Made by a program: the position numbers and the translations under genes. DNA of 14,773 nt from an uncultured Bacilli bacterium (GTDB lineage: Bacteria; Bacillota_I; Bacilli_A; RF39; UBA660). The stretch is from assembly GCA_947627805.1 (NCBI GenBank), contig CANQXB010000013.1, positions 1-14,773 on the forward strand. The letters run 5' to 3'. Within the stretch, counting starts at the first letter, position 1. Each line of letters opens with the position of its first letter. Shown piece by piece: positions 5,006-12,149 of the stretch. The notes beneath the pieces were generated by a model, which worked only from the letters and a program-made list of their open reading frames with translations, did not search any database and was not told the DNA's origin.

Positions 5006-6526
5006 ATGAGCGAAACAAATTTTTCCAATTTAGAATCTTTTTCACAAGAGGAATTAACTTCCTTCTTTTTTTCACTTTTAGAAAAAGTTTATTTGGAATA
5101 TTCCGAAATAATTTCTGTAGATAAATTTCGGGAAATAGTTAAAAACTTTTGGCAAAATGTTCCTTTGGAAAATTTATATTCTGAAAAAATTTTTCTAAAA
5201 AGATTTAAAGAGTACTTAAAACATTATTTTAATAATAAGGAATTTTTAGTTAGTTCTTTACAAATATTTATAAAAAATAATCTTGATATTAGTAAAGACC
5301 CGCAAAAGGAATTTTCGAAAATAATTACTTATTTGGAAAAATTAAATTTATATCCTGATGGGGAAACAATAAAGAGTTTAATTAATAACATTCCAGAATT
5401 TAAAAAGCTTTTAAGTTTACTTATTAAAGGTCAAGAAGAAATATTAAAAACTAAAGGTTTTAATGTGATTTTTAAAAATGAACTAGCTATTTTTATTGGG
5501 GAAGTTTATTGTGATTTAAATAATATTGCATATAAAAGCTATTTAAATAATGAAGAGTTATTTACTAGCATAACGGACAATAATGTTAAAATATATTTAA
5601 ATGAAATTAGACAAATTCCTATGTTAAGTCCTAAAGAAGAATTAGAATTAGGCCAAATAATTTTAGAAAAAAAAGATAATGCTAAATTAGAAAAGCAAAG
5701 ATTTATTGAAGGCAATCTTCGTTTAGTTGTAAATATTGCTAAAAGGTATTTAAATCAAGGTATCGATTTTTTGGACTTAATTAATGAAGGAAATATGGGG
5801 CTTATGAAAGCTGTGGATAATTTTGATGTTACCAAAGGTTTTCGTTTTTCGACCTATGCTACTTGGGCAATTAGAGAGAATATCCGAAGATATGTCGCCG
5901 CCAATGGACATAGTTATCGAGTTTCGTCCCGAATGTATGAATTTTTTTCACAAGTTAAAAATGCTTTAGAAACTTTAACCCATAAATTAGGAAGAATTCC
6001 TCGAGACGAAGAATTAGCAACTTATTTAAATGTTCCTCTTAAAAAAATAGAAGAGTTTAATAAATATAATTTAGAGACTTATAGTCTAAATAAACCTTAT
6101 AATGAACAAATTGAAGATGGGGAAGAATTAAAAGATTTTATTGTTGATGAAGATAATTCGCATATTGAAGATACTATTATGCAAAAGGCTCTTAAAGAAA
6201 ATTTAGAATTAGTGATGAAGGAATTATTAGATGAAAGAGAAATAGAAATTCTTAAAAGAAGATATGGCTATTATGGAAGAGAAGAAACTTTAGAAGAAGT
6301 TGGAGAATATTTTGGAGTTACGAGAGAAAGAATAAGACAAATTAGTAGTAGAGCATTATCTACTTTAAATAAAAATCTTTATTCCAGACGATTATTAGCA
6401 AGTTTTACTGATGATGTTAATTTAGAAAAAGAAGTGGAAAAAGAAATTCAAGATTATGAAAATAATCGTAGTTTTTTAGAATATAAAGAAAGGCTTAAAA
6501 TGCGAAAATTAGAAAAGAAAGATTAA
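5006..6526 (+). CDS. RpoD-type (sigma-70 family) RNA polymerase sigma factor, variant region 2.4
   Basis: 506 residues, beginning six bases after AAGGAT. Residues 1-185 match nothing I recognise. From 191 the protein is a group 1/2 sigma: region 1.2 (NVKIYLNEIRQIPMLSPKEE, 193-212), regions 2.1-2.3 (NLRLVVNIAKRYLNQGIDFLD to GFRFSTYATW, 237-287), region 3 (about 308-365) and region 4.2 (EEVGEYFGVTRERIRQI, 430-446). The -35 readers match E. coli R584, E585 and Q589 (here R440, E441, Q445). In region 2.4 the -10 residues differ: W433 is kept as W287, but W434 is A288, Q437 is E291 and T440 is R294. A charged tail of some 50 residues follows region 4. It may be a second RpoD-like factor rather than the housekeeping one; no dnaG or other rpoD-linked gene is adjacent. 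It stands alone between its own promoters and a weak hairpin. Confidence 0.85.
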   Translation: MSETNFSNLESFSQEELTSFFFSLLEKVYLEYSEIISVDKFREIVKNFWQNVPLENLYSEKIFLKRFKEYLKHYFNNKEFLVSSLQIFIKNNLDISKDPQKEFSKIITYLEKLNLYPDGETIKSLINNIPEFKKLLSLLIKGQEEILKTKGFNVIFKNELAIFIGEVYCDLNNIAYKSYLNNEELFTSITDNNVKIYLNEIRQIPMLSPKEELELGQIILEKKDNAKLEKQRFIEGNLRLVVNIAKRYLNQGIDFLDLINEGNMGLMKAVDNFDVTKGFRFSTYATWAIRENIRRYVAANGHSYRVSSRMYEFFSQVKNALETLTHKLGRIPRDEELATYLNVPLKKIEEFNKYNLETYSLNKPYNEQIEDGEELKDFIVDEDNSHIEDTIMQKALKENLELVMKELLDEREIEILKRRYGYYGREETLEEVGEYFGVTRERIRQISSRALSTLNKNLYSRRLLASFTDDVNLEKEVEKEIQDYENNRSFLEYKERLKMRKLEKKD

Positions 6527-6552
6527 TTATGGTTACTTCTTTCTTTTTTCTT
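6512..6552 (+). terminator. Weak terminator after the RpoD-type sigma gene
   Basis: AAAAGAAAG at the end of the gene can pair with CTTTCTTTTTT at about 6538-6548 across a loop that includes the stop codon. The stem has no GC core to speak of, so this is tentative. Confidence 0.35.
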
Positions 6553-6585
6553 TGTCTAGTATTTGTCATTTATTTTTAAAAACTA

Positions 6586-6613
6586 TTCAAAATGCTTTCA
6601 TTTTTGGTATAAT
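6586..6613 (+). promoter_or_regulatory. Promoter of the small membrane protein/UPF0316 pair
   Basis: TATAAT (6608-6613) preceded by TGG, with a partial -35 TTCAAA (6586-6591) and a 16-bp spacer. Transcription would start near 6620, 20 nt before the preferred ATG. Confidence 0.7.
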
Positions 6614-6639
6614 TTGTATAGAAAGTGTGGAAAATAACT

Positions 6640-6834
6640 ATGAAAGAAAAAAAGGGAAAAGTGAAAGAAGAAAATAAAGAAAATAAAGTTAAATTAAAAA
6701 GTGAAATGTATAATCATGATAATGAGCTTATAGAAAGACGCGAAGAAACTAATGATGCCGTGATGTGGGGCTTTGTTCTAGGCTTTATTCTTTTCTTTAT
6801 TCTTCTAATATTAATAATTGTTTTTACAGTTTAA
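6640..6834 (+). CDS. Small single-pass membrane protein, unknown function
   Basis: A 64-residue protein, read from ATG 6640. A GTG at 6625 in the same frame would add five residues, but it lies only about five bases from the predicted transcript start and would then lack a ribosome binding site, so ATG is preferred. Residues 1-38 are highly charged and rich in Lys and Glu. Residues 40-64 form one hydrophobic segment, WGFVLGFILFFILLILIIVF, that ends the protein. This is a tail-anchored type layout, with the charged part predicted in the cytoplasm. No homologue is recognised. It ends at 6834, where its TAA overlaps the AAAAGGAGG of the next gene, so the two are co-transcribed and probably translationally coupled. 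Confidence 0.7.
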   Translation: MKEKKGKVKEENKENKVKLKSEMYNHDNELIERREETNDAVMWGFVLGFILFFILLILIIVFTV

Positions 6835-6848
6835 AAGGAGGATAAATT

Positions 6849-7358
6849 ATGTTACTAAAGTGCCTAGAGATATTTGCCGCCAGAATAGTGGATGTAACTT
6901 TAGGGACAATTAGGACAGTCTTTTTTGTTAAAGGTAAAACAATTGAACCTTTTATTATTGCCTTTTTTGAAGTTTTAGTATGGTATATTGTTGCCAGAGA
7001 AGCCATTAATACCCAAATGAATATGTGGGTTGTGGCTATTTTTTATGCCGCAGGTTATGCAACGGGAACTTATATTGGTTCTAAACTTTCCCAAATATTT
7101 ATTAAAGGCGTCGTTGGAGTCCAAATTGTTTTAAAAAAAGGTTCTGATAAATTTGTGGCTAAACTAAGAAAACTAGGGTATGAAGTTTCCATTATTTTAC
7201 TTAAAAATGATTATGAGGGTAATGATAAAGATATGTTATATATTCAAATTAGTAATCGGAAATTAAAAGAACTAACGGATTTAGTTAATAAATATGATAA
7301 AGAGGCCTTTATGGTTGTTAATGAAACTAAATTAGTTCATAATGGTTTTATTAAGTAG
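6849..7358 (+). CDS. UPF0316 (YebE-like) membrane protein, DUF5698-DUF2179
   Basis: 169 residues, starting seven bases after a perfect AAAAGGAGG (6833-6841). The N-terminal half has three membrane segments (about 2-22, 33-50 and 57-80) with the family motifs RIVDVTLGTIRTVFFVKGK and AAGYATGTYIGSKL. The C-terminal half (about 85-169) is a soluble DUF2179-like domain, VQIVLKKGSDKFVAKLRKLG then a strand ending VNETKLVHNGFIK. This arrangement is that of the UPF0316 family (B. subtilis YebE). Its function is not known; the same C-terminal domain occurs in YitT-type membrane proteins, where ligand or nucleotide binding has been suggested. It follows the small membrane protein gene in what looks like a two-gene operon. 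Confidence 0.9.
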   Translation: MLLKCLEIFAARIVDVTLGTIRTVFFVKGKTIEPFIIAFFEVLVWYIVAREAINTQMNMWVVAIFYAAGYATGTYIGSKLSQIFIKGVVGVQIVLKKGSDKFVAKLRKLGYEVSIILLKNDYEGNDKDMLYIQISNRKLKELTDLVNKYDKEAFMVVNETKLVHNGFIK

Positions 7359-7361
7359 AAA

Positions 7362-7388
7362 AAATGGGCAATTACTGCTATTTTGGGT
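7362..7388 (+). terminator. Possible weak terminator after the UPF0316 gene
   Basis: AAAATGGGCA can pair with TGCTATTTT with a small internal mismatch and loop ATTAC, starting just after the stop codon. There is no long T-run, so this is tentative. Confidence 0.35.
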
Positions 7389-7416
7389 TGTGAAATAAAT
7401 AAAATTTTGGTATAAT
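7389..7416 (+). promoter_or_regulatory. Promoter of the rimP-nusA-infB-truB operon
   Basis: A perfect TATAAT (7411-7416) preceded by TGG, with TTGTGA (7389-7394) as a partial -35 at 16 bp. The start site would be near 7423, giving a leader of about 50 nt. Confidence 0.75.
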
Positions 7417-7430
7417 ACAATTGCAGATTT

Positions 7431-7461
7431 AAGTGGGACATAATATCCCGCTTTTATTTAT
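7431..7461 (+). promoter_or_regulatory. Terminator-like attenuator in the rimP-nusA leader
   Basis: GTGGGA (7433-7438) pairs with TCCCGC (7446-7451) around a 7-nt loop, extendable by two A-T pairs, and is followed directly by TTTTATTTAT. It lies between the operon promoter and rimP, not after a gene. In B. subtilis the leader of the corresponding ylxS(rimP)-nusA operon carries an intrinsic terminator through which NusA limits its own synthesis. The same logic would fit here, though it is inference from position and shape. Confidence 0.6.
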
Positions 7462-7472
7462 AAAAAGTTGAG

Positions 7473-7730
7473 GTGAATTTAGAAAAAGTGTTGGACGAAT
7501 TAAGGAAAGCTTTAGAGGAAGTTTTAAAAGAAAAAGAAATTATGGTTACTGATATCTTTTTAGAGAAAAAAGGAAAATATACTTTTTTAACAGTGGAACT
7601 AGATAAAGTAGGGGGTATTGATTTAGATGGGATTGTTATGGCTACAAATATAATAAACCCCATTGTGGATGAATATGATATATGTGATAATGAATACATT
7701 TTAGATGTAATTAGTAAGGAAAGAGGTTAA
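7473..7730 (+). CDS. rimP: Half-length ribosome maturation factor RimP (N-terminal domain only)
   Basis: 85 residues, where RimP is normally about 150. The sequence matches the RimP N-terminal domain: helix EKVLDELRKALEEVLKEKE, the strand VTDIFLEKKGKYTFLTVELD, GGIDLDGI in place of the family GGVDIEEC, and YILDVISKERG, corresponding to FLEVSSPGAERP. The stop comes at exactly the domain boundary, so the C-terminal SH3-like domain is missing; nusA begins 3 nt later, leaving no room for a remnant. RimP assists 30S maturation and, in E. coli, binds S12 and the 30S subunit. GTG 7473 is the first possible start but has no well-placed ribosome binding site. GTG 7488, behind AGGTGA (7471-7476, 11 nt away), is an alternative. 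Identity rests on homology and on the invariant rimP-nusA pairing. Confidence 0.8.
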   Translation: MNLEKVLDELRKALEEVLKEKEIMVTDIFLEKKGKYTFLTVELDKVGGIDLDGIVMATNIINPIVDEYDICDNEYILDVISKERG

Positions 7731-7733
7731 ATT

Positions 7734-8846
7734 ATGGACAGTAAAGCATTTATTAAAGCTTTAGATAATATTGTTAAAGAAAAAAATATTAGTGCTGATG
7801 TTGTTTTTGAAGCAATGACTTTAGCATTACAAACAGCTTATAAGAAAAATTTTGATTCTAAAACTAATGTTAGAGTAGATATTAATAGAGAAACAGGAGA
7901 TATTAAAGTATTTTCTTATTTAGTAGTGGTACCCGAAATTGATGAAGGTAGTGAAACAGTAGATGAGGAAGGCAATGTAGTGATTGTTCCTCCTAAAGTT
8001 AATCTTGATGCTCAAATTCTTTTAGAAGATGCTTTAAAGATTGACCCCAAAGCCAAAATTGGCGATACTATTGAAAAAGAAGTGACTCCGAAAGATTTTG
8101 GAAGAGTAGCGGCTGGAACGGCAAAACAAGTCGTAACCCAAAAGATAAGAGAAGCTGAAAAAGAAAGTATCATCGCGGAATTTGCCGATAAAGAATATGA
8201 ACTAATGCTAGGTTTAGTAGCGATGGAAGACCAAAGAAACTATTATATTGATTTAGGTAGAACTAGAGGTATTTTACCAAAGAGTGAAATTATTCCAGGC
8301 GAAACAATTAAAATGGGCTCTAATATAAGAGTATACATTACCAAAGTGGAAAGTGGCACTAAAGGACCAGTTATTATGACTTCAAGAAAACATTATGGTT
8401 TTGTTAAAAGATTATTTGAATCTTTTATTCCGGAACTGCAAGATGGCTCCATCGTTTTATATGGAGTAGCAAGAGATGCTGGTAATCGCAGTAAAGTAGC
8501 GGTTTATTCAACTGATTCTAAAATAGATGCCATTGGTTCATGTATTGGGGAAAAAGGAAGTCGAATTGCCAGTATTCTAAAAGAACTTAATGGGGAAAGA
8601 GTCGATTTAGTTTTATATGATGAAGATCCCGCCACTTTTATTGCTAATGCTTTAAGTCCTGCCAAAAATGTTATTGTTAATATAACTGATGAAGAAAAGA
8701 AAGAAGCTTTAGCTATTGTTACGGATGATAATTTATCTTTAGCTATTGGTAAAAAAGGAAGTAATATTAAACTAGCTAGTAAGCTTACCAAATATAAATT
8801 AGAGATAAAGACCTTATCACAAATAAATGAGGAAGGTAATAAATAG
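7734..8846 (+). CDS. nusA: Transcription termination/antitermination factor NusA
   Basis: 370 residues, the usual length for Gram-positive NusA, which lacks the acidic repeats of E. coli. NusA binds RNA polymerase and nascent RNA and controls pausing, termination and antitermination. Domains in order: N-terminal polymerase-binding domain (about 1-135, FIKALDNIVKEKNISADVVFEA), S1 domain (about 136-205, with TRGILPKSEIIPGE), KH1 (about 206-280, KHYGFVKRLFESFIPEL then GSCIGEKGSRI) and KH2 (about 281-365, with AIGKKGSNIKLAS). Both KH domains keep the GxxG loop (GEKG, GKKG). Start ATG 7734 lies seven bases after AGAGG. It sits 3 nt after rimP and 6 nt before rnpM. A leader terminator upstream suggests autoregulation. 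Confidence 0.97.
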   Translation: MDSKAFIKALDNIVKEKNISADVVFEAMTLALQTAYKKNFDSKTNVRVDINRETGDIKVFSYLVVVPEIDEGSETVDEEGNVVIVPPKVNLDAQILLEDALKIDPKAKIGDTIEKEVTPKDFGRVAAGTAKQVVTQKIREAEKESIIAEFADKEYELMLGLVAMEDQRNYYIDLGRTRGILPKSEIIPGETIKMGSNIRVYITKVESGTKGPVIMTSRKHYGFVKRLFESFIPELQDGSIVLYGVARDAGNRSKVAVYSTDSKIDAIGSCIGEKGSRIASILKELNGERVDLVLYDEDPATFIANALSPAKNVIVNITDEEKKEALAIVTDDNLSLAIGKKGSNIKLASKLTKYKLEIKTLSQINEEGNK

Positions 8847-8852
8847 AATTAT

Positions 8853-9110
8853 ATGAAAGAGAGAAAAATTCCCATGCGGACCTGTGTGGTTACCAAGGAA
8901 AAATGTGAAAAAAGAGATTTAGTAAGAATTGTTAAAAATAAAGAAGGCCAAGTAGAAATTGATTTAACAGGTAAAAAAAATGGCCGCGGAGCTTATTTAA
9001 AAAAAGATAAAGATGTCTTTTTAAAAGCTCAAAATAGTAAAATATTAGATAAAGTATTAGAAGTAGATATTAATGAAGAAATATATGAAGAATTAAATAA
9101 TTTATTATAA
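8853..9110 (+). CDS. rnpM: RNase P modulator RnpM (YlxR, DUF448)
   Basis: 85 residues, typical of the YlxR family. The N-terminus KERKIPMRTCVVTKE closely follows B. subtilis KHKKIPLRKCVVTGE, which fixes ATG 8853 as the start even though no strong ribosome binding site precedes it. The signature GKKNGRGAYL spans 40-49. YlxR is a small RNA-binding protein, recently reported to bind RNase P RNA and modulate its activity, hence RnpM. The gene lies between nusA and infB as in nearly all Firmicutes. The usual next gene, the L7Ae-like ylxQ, is absent: infB begins 15 nt after the stop. Confidence 0.93.
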   Translation: MKERKIPMRTCVVTKEKCEKRDLVRIVKNKEGQVEIDLTGKKNGRGAYLKKDKDVFLKAQNSKILDKVLEVDINEEIYEELNNLL

Positions 9111-9125
9111 GAAAGGAGAATTTAG

Positions 9126-11234
9126 ATGACTGTTAAAGAATATGCTAAAGACTTAAATTTATCTGTAGCGGAAGTTTTAAAAAAATGTGAAGAACTAGGA
9201 ATTAAAGCTACTAGTGGCGAAGATTTTTTAGATGATGATGCTATTGTTATTTTAGATAGTGTTTTAAACTTAATTAGTACAGATGATGAAATTACTTATG
9301 AAGAAGATGAGTTAGTTGATAATATTGTCGAAGATATTATGGAAAGTAAAAATATTACCGAAAGTAATGCTTCTAAAAAACAAAAATTAAAGAAAAAAGA
9401 TAGTCTTAATGATAATAAAGATAATTATAATACTTTAAAAAAGGAAATGTATAAACATAAAGAAAAATTAATGAGTAATGAAGAAGTATTAGATAATATT
9501 ATTCTTTATAAACATGGTATGACGGTTAATGATTTAGCAAGTAGTCTAAATGTTAATGGTACAGAAATTATTAAAAAATTAATGTCTTTGGGTTTAATGT
9601 TAAACTTAAATAATGAAATTGATTTTGATAATGCCGAAATAGTCGCTATGGAATATAATAAAACTTTAAAGAAAGAAGAAACTCAAGACTTAGCTAATTT
9701 TGAAGAATTTGAAATTATTGATAAAGAAGAAGATTTAGTTAAAAGACCACCAATTGTTACCATTATGGGTCATGTTGATCATGGTAAAACAACTCTTTTA
9801 GATTATATTCGTCATTCTCATGTTGTTGATGGTGAATTTGGGGGAATTACTCAACATATTGGGGCTTATCAAATTAATCATAATGGAAATTTAATAACAT
9901 TCATTGATACTCCAGGTCATGCGGCTTTTACTGAAATGCGGGCTAGAGGAGCTAGTGTTACCGATATTGTTATTATCATTGTGGCTGCTGATGATGGTGT
10001 TATGCCGCAAACGGAAGAAGCTATTGACCATGCCAAGAGTGCCGGTGTTCCCATTATTGTAGCGGTTAATAAAATTGATAAACCGGAGGCTAATCCAGAA
10101 AGAATTTTAACCGAAATGACGGAAAGGGGAATTACCCCTGAATCTTGGGGTGGCGATACTCCATTTATAAATATTTCGGCGAAAACAGGAGAAGGTATTG
10201 ACCTCCTTTTGGAAACTATTGAAACTATTGCGGAAATTAATGATTATAAGGCTAATCCTAATCGTTATGCCAGTGGTTCCGTTATTGAATCTAAATTAGA
10301 TAAAAATGTGGGTGGTATTGCTTCCTTCATTATTCAAAATGGTACTTTAAGAATTGGTGACCCCATTGTGGTGGGTGAATATTTTGGCAAGGTAAGAACC
10401 ATGAAAAATGATTTAGGAGAATCAATTGTGGAAGCTGGTCCATCAACTCCGGTAGAAGTTACCGGTATTTCCGATAATCCTTCTGCTGGCGATAAATTTA
10501 TGGCTTTTGAAACCGAAAGTAAAGCTAAAGAAATTGCGAATAAAAGAAAGAATATAAATGCTTCTAAATATAAACAAGATATTGTTTCCTTAGATGAGCT
10601 GTTTAAACAAATTGAAGGAGGCCAAAAAGAAGTAAATATTATTTTAAAAGCCGATGTTCGCGGAAGTGAAGAAGCTGTTCGCGGCGCTTTAGAAAAAATT
10701 AAAGTAGGCGATGTGGCCATTAAAATTATTAGAAGTGGGATTGGAACTATTACCGAAAGTGATGTTGTTTTAGCTAATGCCTCTAATGCCATTATCATTG
10801 GCTTTAATGTGGTGCCAAGTAATATTACTAAAGAAATAGCTAAAGAATATAATGTTGATATTCGTCTTTATACCATTATCTATAAATTAGTTGAGGAAAT
10901 GGAACAAGCTTTAACTGGTATGTTAGACCCAGAATATGAAGAAAAAGTTATTGGTAATGTCGAAATTAGAAAAATCTTTAAATATTCTAAAATTGGTAAT
11001 ATTGCGGGTTGTTATGTTACCGAAGGAATAGTTAAAAGTAATTCTAATGTCCGCCTTATAAGAGATGGAATTGTTGTTTGTGAAGATAAAATAGCTACTT
11101 TACAAAGAGGTAAAGAAAGTGTTAAAGAAATGAAAAAAGGCTTTGAATGTGGTCTTACTTTAGAAAATTATAATGATATTAAAGAAGGCGATACTTTAGA
11201 AGTTTATGAACTAGTTGAGGTTAAAAATGGTTAG
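9126..11234 (+). CDS. infB: Translation initiation factor IF-2
   Basis: 702 residues, close to B. subtilis IF-2 (716). It is the GTPase that places initiator tRNA on the 30S subunit and promotes subunit joining. Two IF2-N type domains are visible: MTVKEYAKDLNLSVAEVLKK at the start, and a second around residues 130-175 (GMTVNDLASSLNVNGTEIIK), joined by a Lys/Asp/Asn-rich linker. The G domain begins near 208 with G1 GHVDHGKT (215-222), G2 GGITQHIGAY, G3 DTPGH (261-265), G4 NKID (315-318) and G5 SAKTGEG, all intact. Domains II to IV follow, including DVRGSEEAV and the C-terminal fMet-tRNA-binding part (TLQRGKESVKEMKKGFECGL). AAAGGAG (9112-9118) is ideally spaced. The stop overlaps rbfA. Confidence 0.98.
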   Translation: MTVKEYAKDLNLSVAEVLKKCEELGIKATSGEDFLDDDAIVILDSVLNLISTDDEITYEEDELVDNIVEDIMESKNITESNASKKQKLKKKDSLNDNKDNYNTLKKEMYKHKEKLMSNEEVLDNIILYKHGMTVNDLASSLNVNGTEIIKKLMSLGLMLNLNNEIDFDNAEIVAMEYNKTLKKEETQDLANFEEFEIIDKEEDLVKRPPIVTIMGHVDHGKTTLLDYIRHSHVVDGEFGGITQHIGAYQINHNGNLITFIDTPGHAAFTEMRARGASVTDIVIIIVAADDGVMPQTEEAIDHAKSAGVPIIVAVNKIDKPEANPERILTEMTERGITPESWGGDTPFINISAKTGEGIDLLLETIETIAEINDYKANPNRYASGSVIESKLDKNVGGIASFIIQNGTLRIGDPIVVGEYFGKVRTMKNDLGESIVEAGPSTPVEVTGISDNPSAGDKFMAFETESKAKEIANKRKNINASKYKQDIVSLDELFKQIEGGQKEVNIILKADVRGSEEAVRGALEKIKVGDVAIKIIRSGIGTITESDVVLANASNAIIIGFNVVPSNITKEIAKEYNVDIRLYTIIYKLVEEMEQALTGMLDPEYEEKVIGNVEIRKIFKYSKIGNIAGCYVTEGIVKSNSNVRLIRDGIVVCEDKIATLQRGKESVKEMKKGFECGLTLENYNDIKEGDTLEVYELVEVKNG

Positions 11235-11571
11235 TCATAAAATAGAAAGATTAAATTCTGACATTTTAAAATATTTAAGTACCATTATTTTAACTGAAAC
11301 TCGAGATGAACTTTTAAAAACTATTACTTTAACTGAAGTTGATACTTCAAAAGATTTAAGTTATGCTAAAGTTTATTTTACGAGTATTAGTGAGCTACCT
11401 CATGAAGTATTAGAAAAAGAAGTTAATGAAGCCTCTCCATATTTAAGGGGCTGTTTAGCTAAAGTTTTAACTGATACAAGAAATATTCCTAGTCTTCATT
11501 TTGAATATGATACTTCCATAGAATATGCGACAAAAATAGAAAAAATAATTAATAATTTACATCAAGATTAA
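11227..11571 (+). CDS. rbfA: Ribosome-binding factor A (RbfA)
   Basis: 114 residues, the normal family length. RbfA binds the immature 30S subunit and helps 16S rRNA 5' end maturation. Family features seen: N-terminal HKIERLNSDILKYLSTII, the KH-like core TLTEVDTSKDLSYAKVYFTS, LRGCLAKVLTDTRNIPSLHF (matching the LR..l...l..r..P.l.f pattern), and a terminal helix with IEKII. ATG 11227 is chosen, although the frame is open from TTG 11215, because GAGG (11217-11220) is correctly placed for it and MVSHKIERLN matches family N-termini. It overlaps the end of infB by 8 nt. In the cluster it cooperates with RimP in 30S assembly. Confidence 0.95.
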   Translation: MVSHKIERLNSDILKYLSTIILTETRDELLKTITLTEVDTSKDLSYAKVYFTSISELPHEVLEKEVNEASPYLRGCLAKVLTDTRNIPSLHFEYDTSIEYATKIEKIINNLHQD

Positions 11572-11579
11572 GAGGAATT

Positions 11580-12149
11580 ATGAATTTAAGAAGTATAAGT
11601 TTTAAAATTAGTTCTCAGGAAATTTTAAATTCTAAGGAAGAAAAGTTAGCCCTTAATCTTTATCATCCTTTATTTACTAAAATATATGGTTATGATTTTT
11701 ATGATGCTTATTTAGAAGTAATCAAAAGTAAAAATTATTTAGAACCACAAGATAATGTTTTAGGAATGGCCCCAAACTCTTTAAAATTAAAAGAAGTTTT
11801 AGATGATATAGAAAATAATCCTCATATTGAAGTTTTAAAAGTATTTAAAAATTATAAATTAATTGGTTTAGGAAGAATTGAAATTCAAAAAAGGAAAATT
11901 AGGCTTAAAGAATTAGTTTTAAAAATTAAGGATAAAGAAAAAATAAAATTAATTTGGGAAAAAGCTTTAGAATTTATTATTAGTTATTATCAAGATGATT
12001 ATGAAAAATTATTAGTTGAAATTCCTCTTAAAGAACCATTTTTACTTCTTCTTTTAGATAAACTTGGATTTAAAGAAAATCCTCAAGATATTAATATTGG
12101 TGATAAGACTTATATATTATCGAAAGAAATAGGTTATGATAATGAATAA
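11580..12149 (+). CDS. Hypothetical protein, divergent GNAT-like fold
   Basis: 189 residues, starting four bases after AGAGG (11571-11575) and 8 nt after rbfA; its end overlaps truB. No named family is recognised. The C-terminal half has the look of a GNAT acetyltransferase: a strand pair KLIGLGRIEI...IRLKELVL (about 98-118), a helix (IWEKALEFII), a strand KLLVEIPL and a helix-turn LLLLLDKLGFKENPQ, where LGF matches the late GNAT motif. A clear acetyl-CoA P-loop (QxxGxG/A) is not seen, so catalysis is doubtful. The N-terminal 90 residues contain YHPLFTKIYGYDFYDAYLEV and are unlike anything I know. Its place between rbfA and truB suggests a role in translation or RNA modification, by position only. 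Confidence 0.75.
   Translation: MNLRSISFKISSQEILNSKEEKLALNLYHPLFTKIYGYDFYDAYLEVIKSKNYLEPQDNVLGMAPNSLKLKEVLDDIENNPHIEVLKVFKNYKLIGLGRIEIQKRKIRLKELVLKIKDKEKIKLIWEKALEFIISYYQDDYEKLLVEIPLKEPFLLLLLDKLGFKENPQDINIGDKTYILSKEIGYDNE

Noticed and set aside
5006..6526. Alternative genetic code (TGA as Trp), considered because of Mollicute-like base composition
   Set aside because: Trp residues in the conserved positions are TGG, and TGA is used as a stop at 1801 and 4378.
6824..7006. Minus-strand open frame over the UPF0316 start
   Set aside because: Antisense to a gene with a perfect ribosome binding site and family match.
8504..8791. Minus-strand open frame inside nusA
   Set aside because: Antisense shadow of the KH domains; Ser/Leu-rich translation typical of the antisense of AT-rich genes.
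10334..10798. 154-codon minus-strand open frame inside infB
   Set aside because: Its length follows from codon bias of infB; no start signals or recognisable domain.
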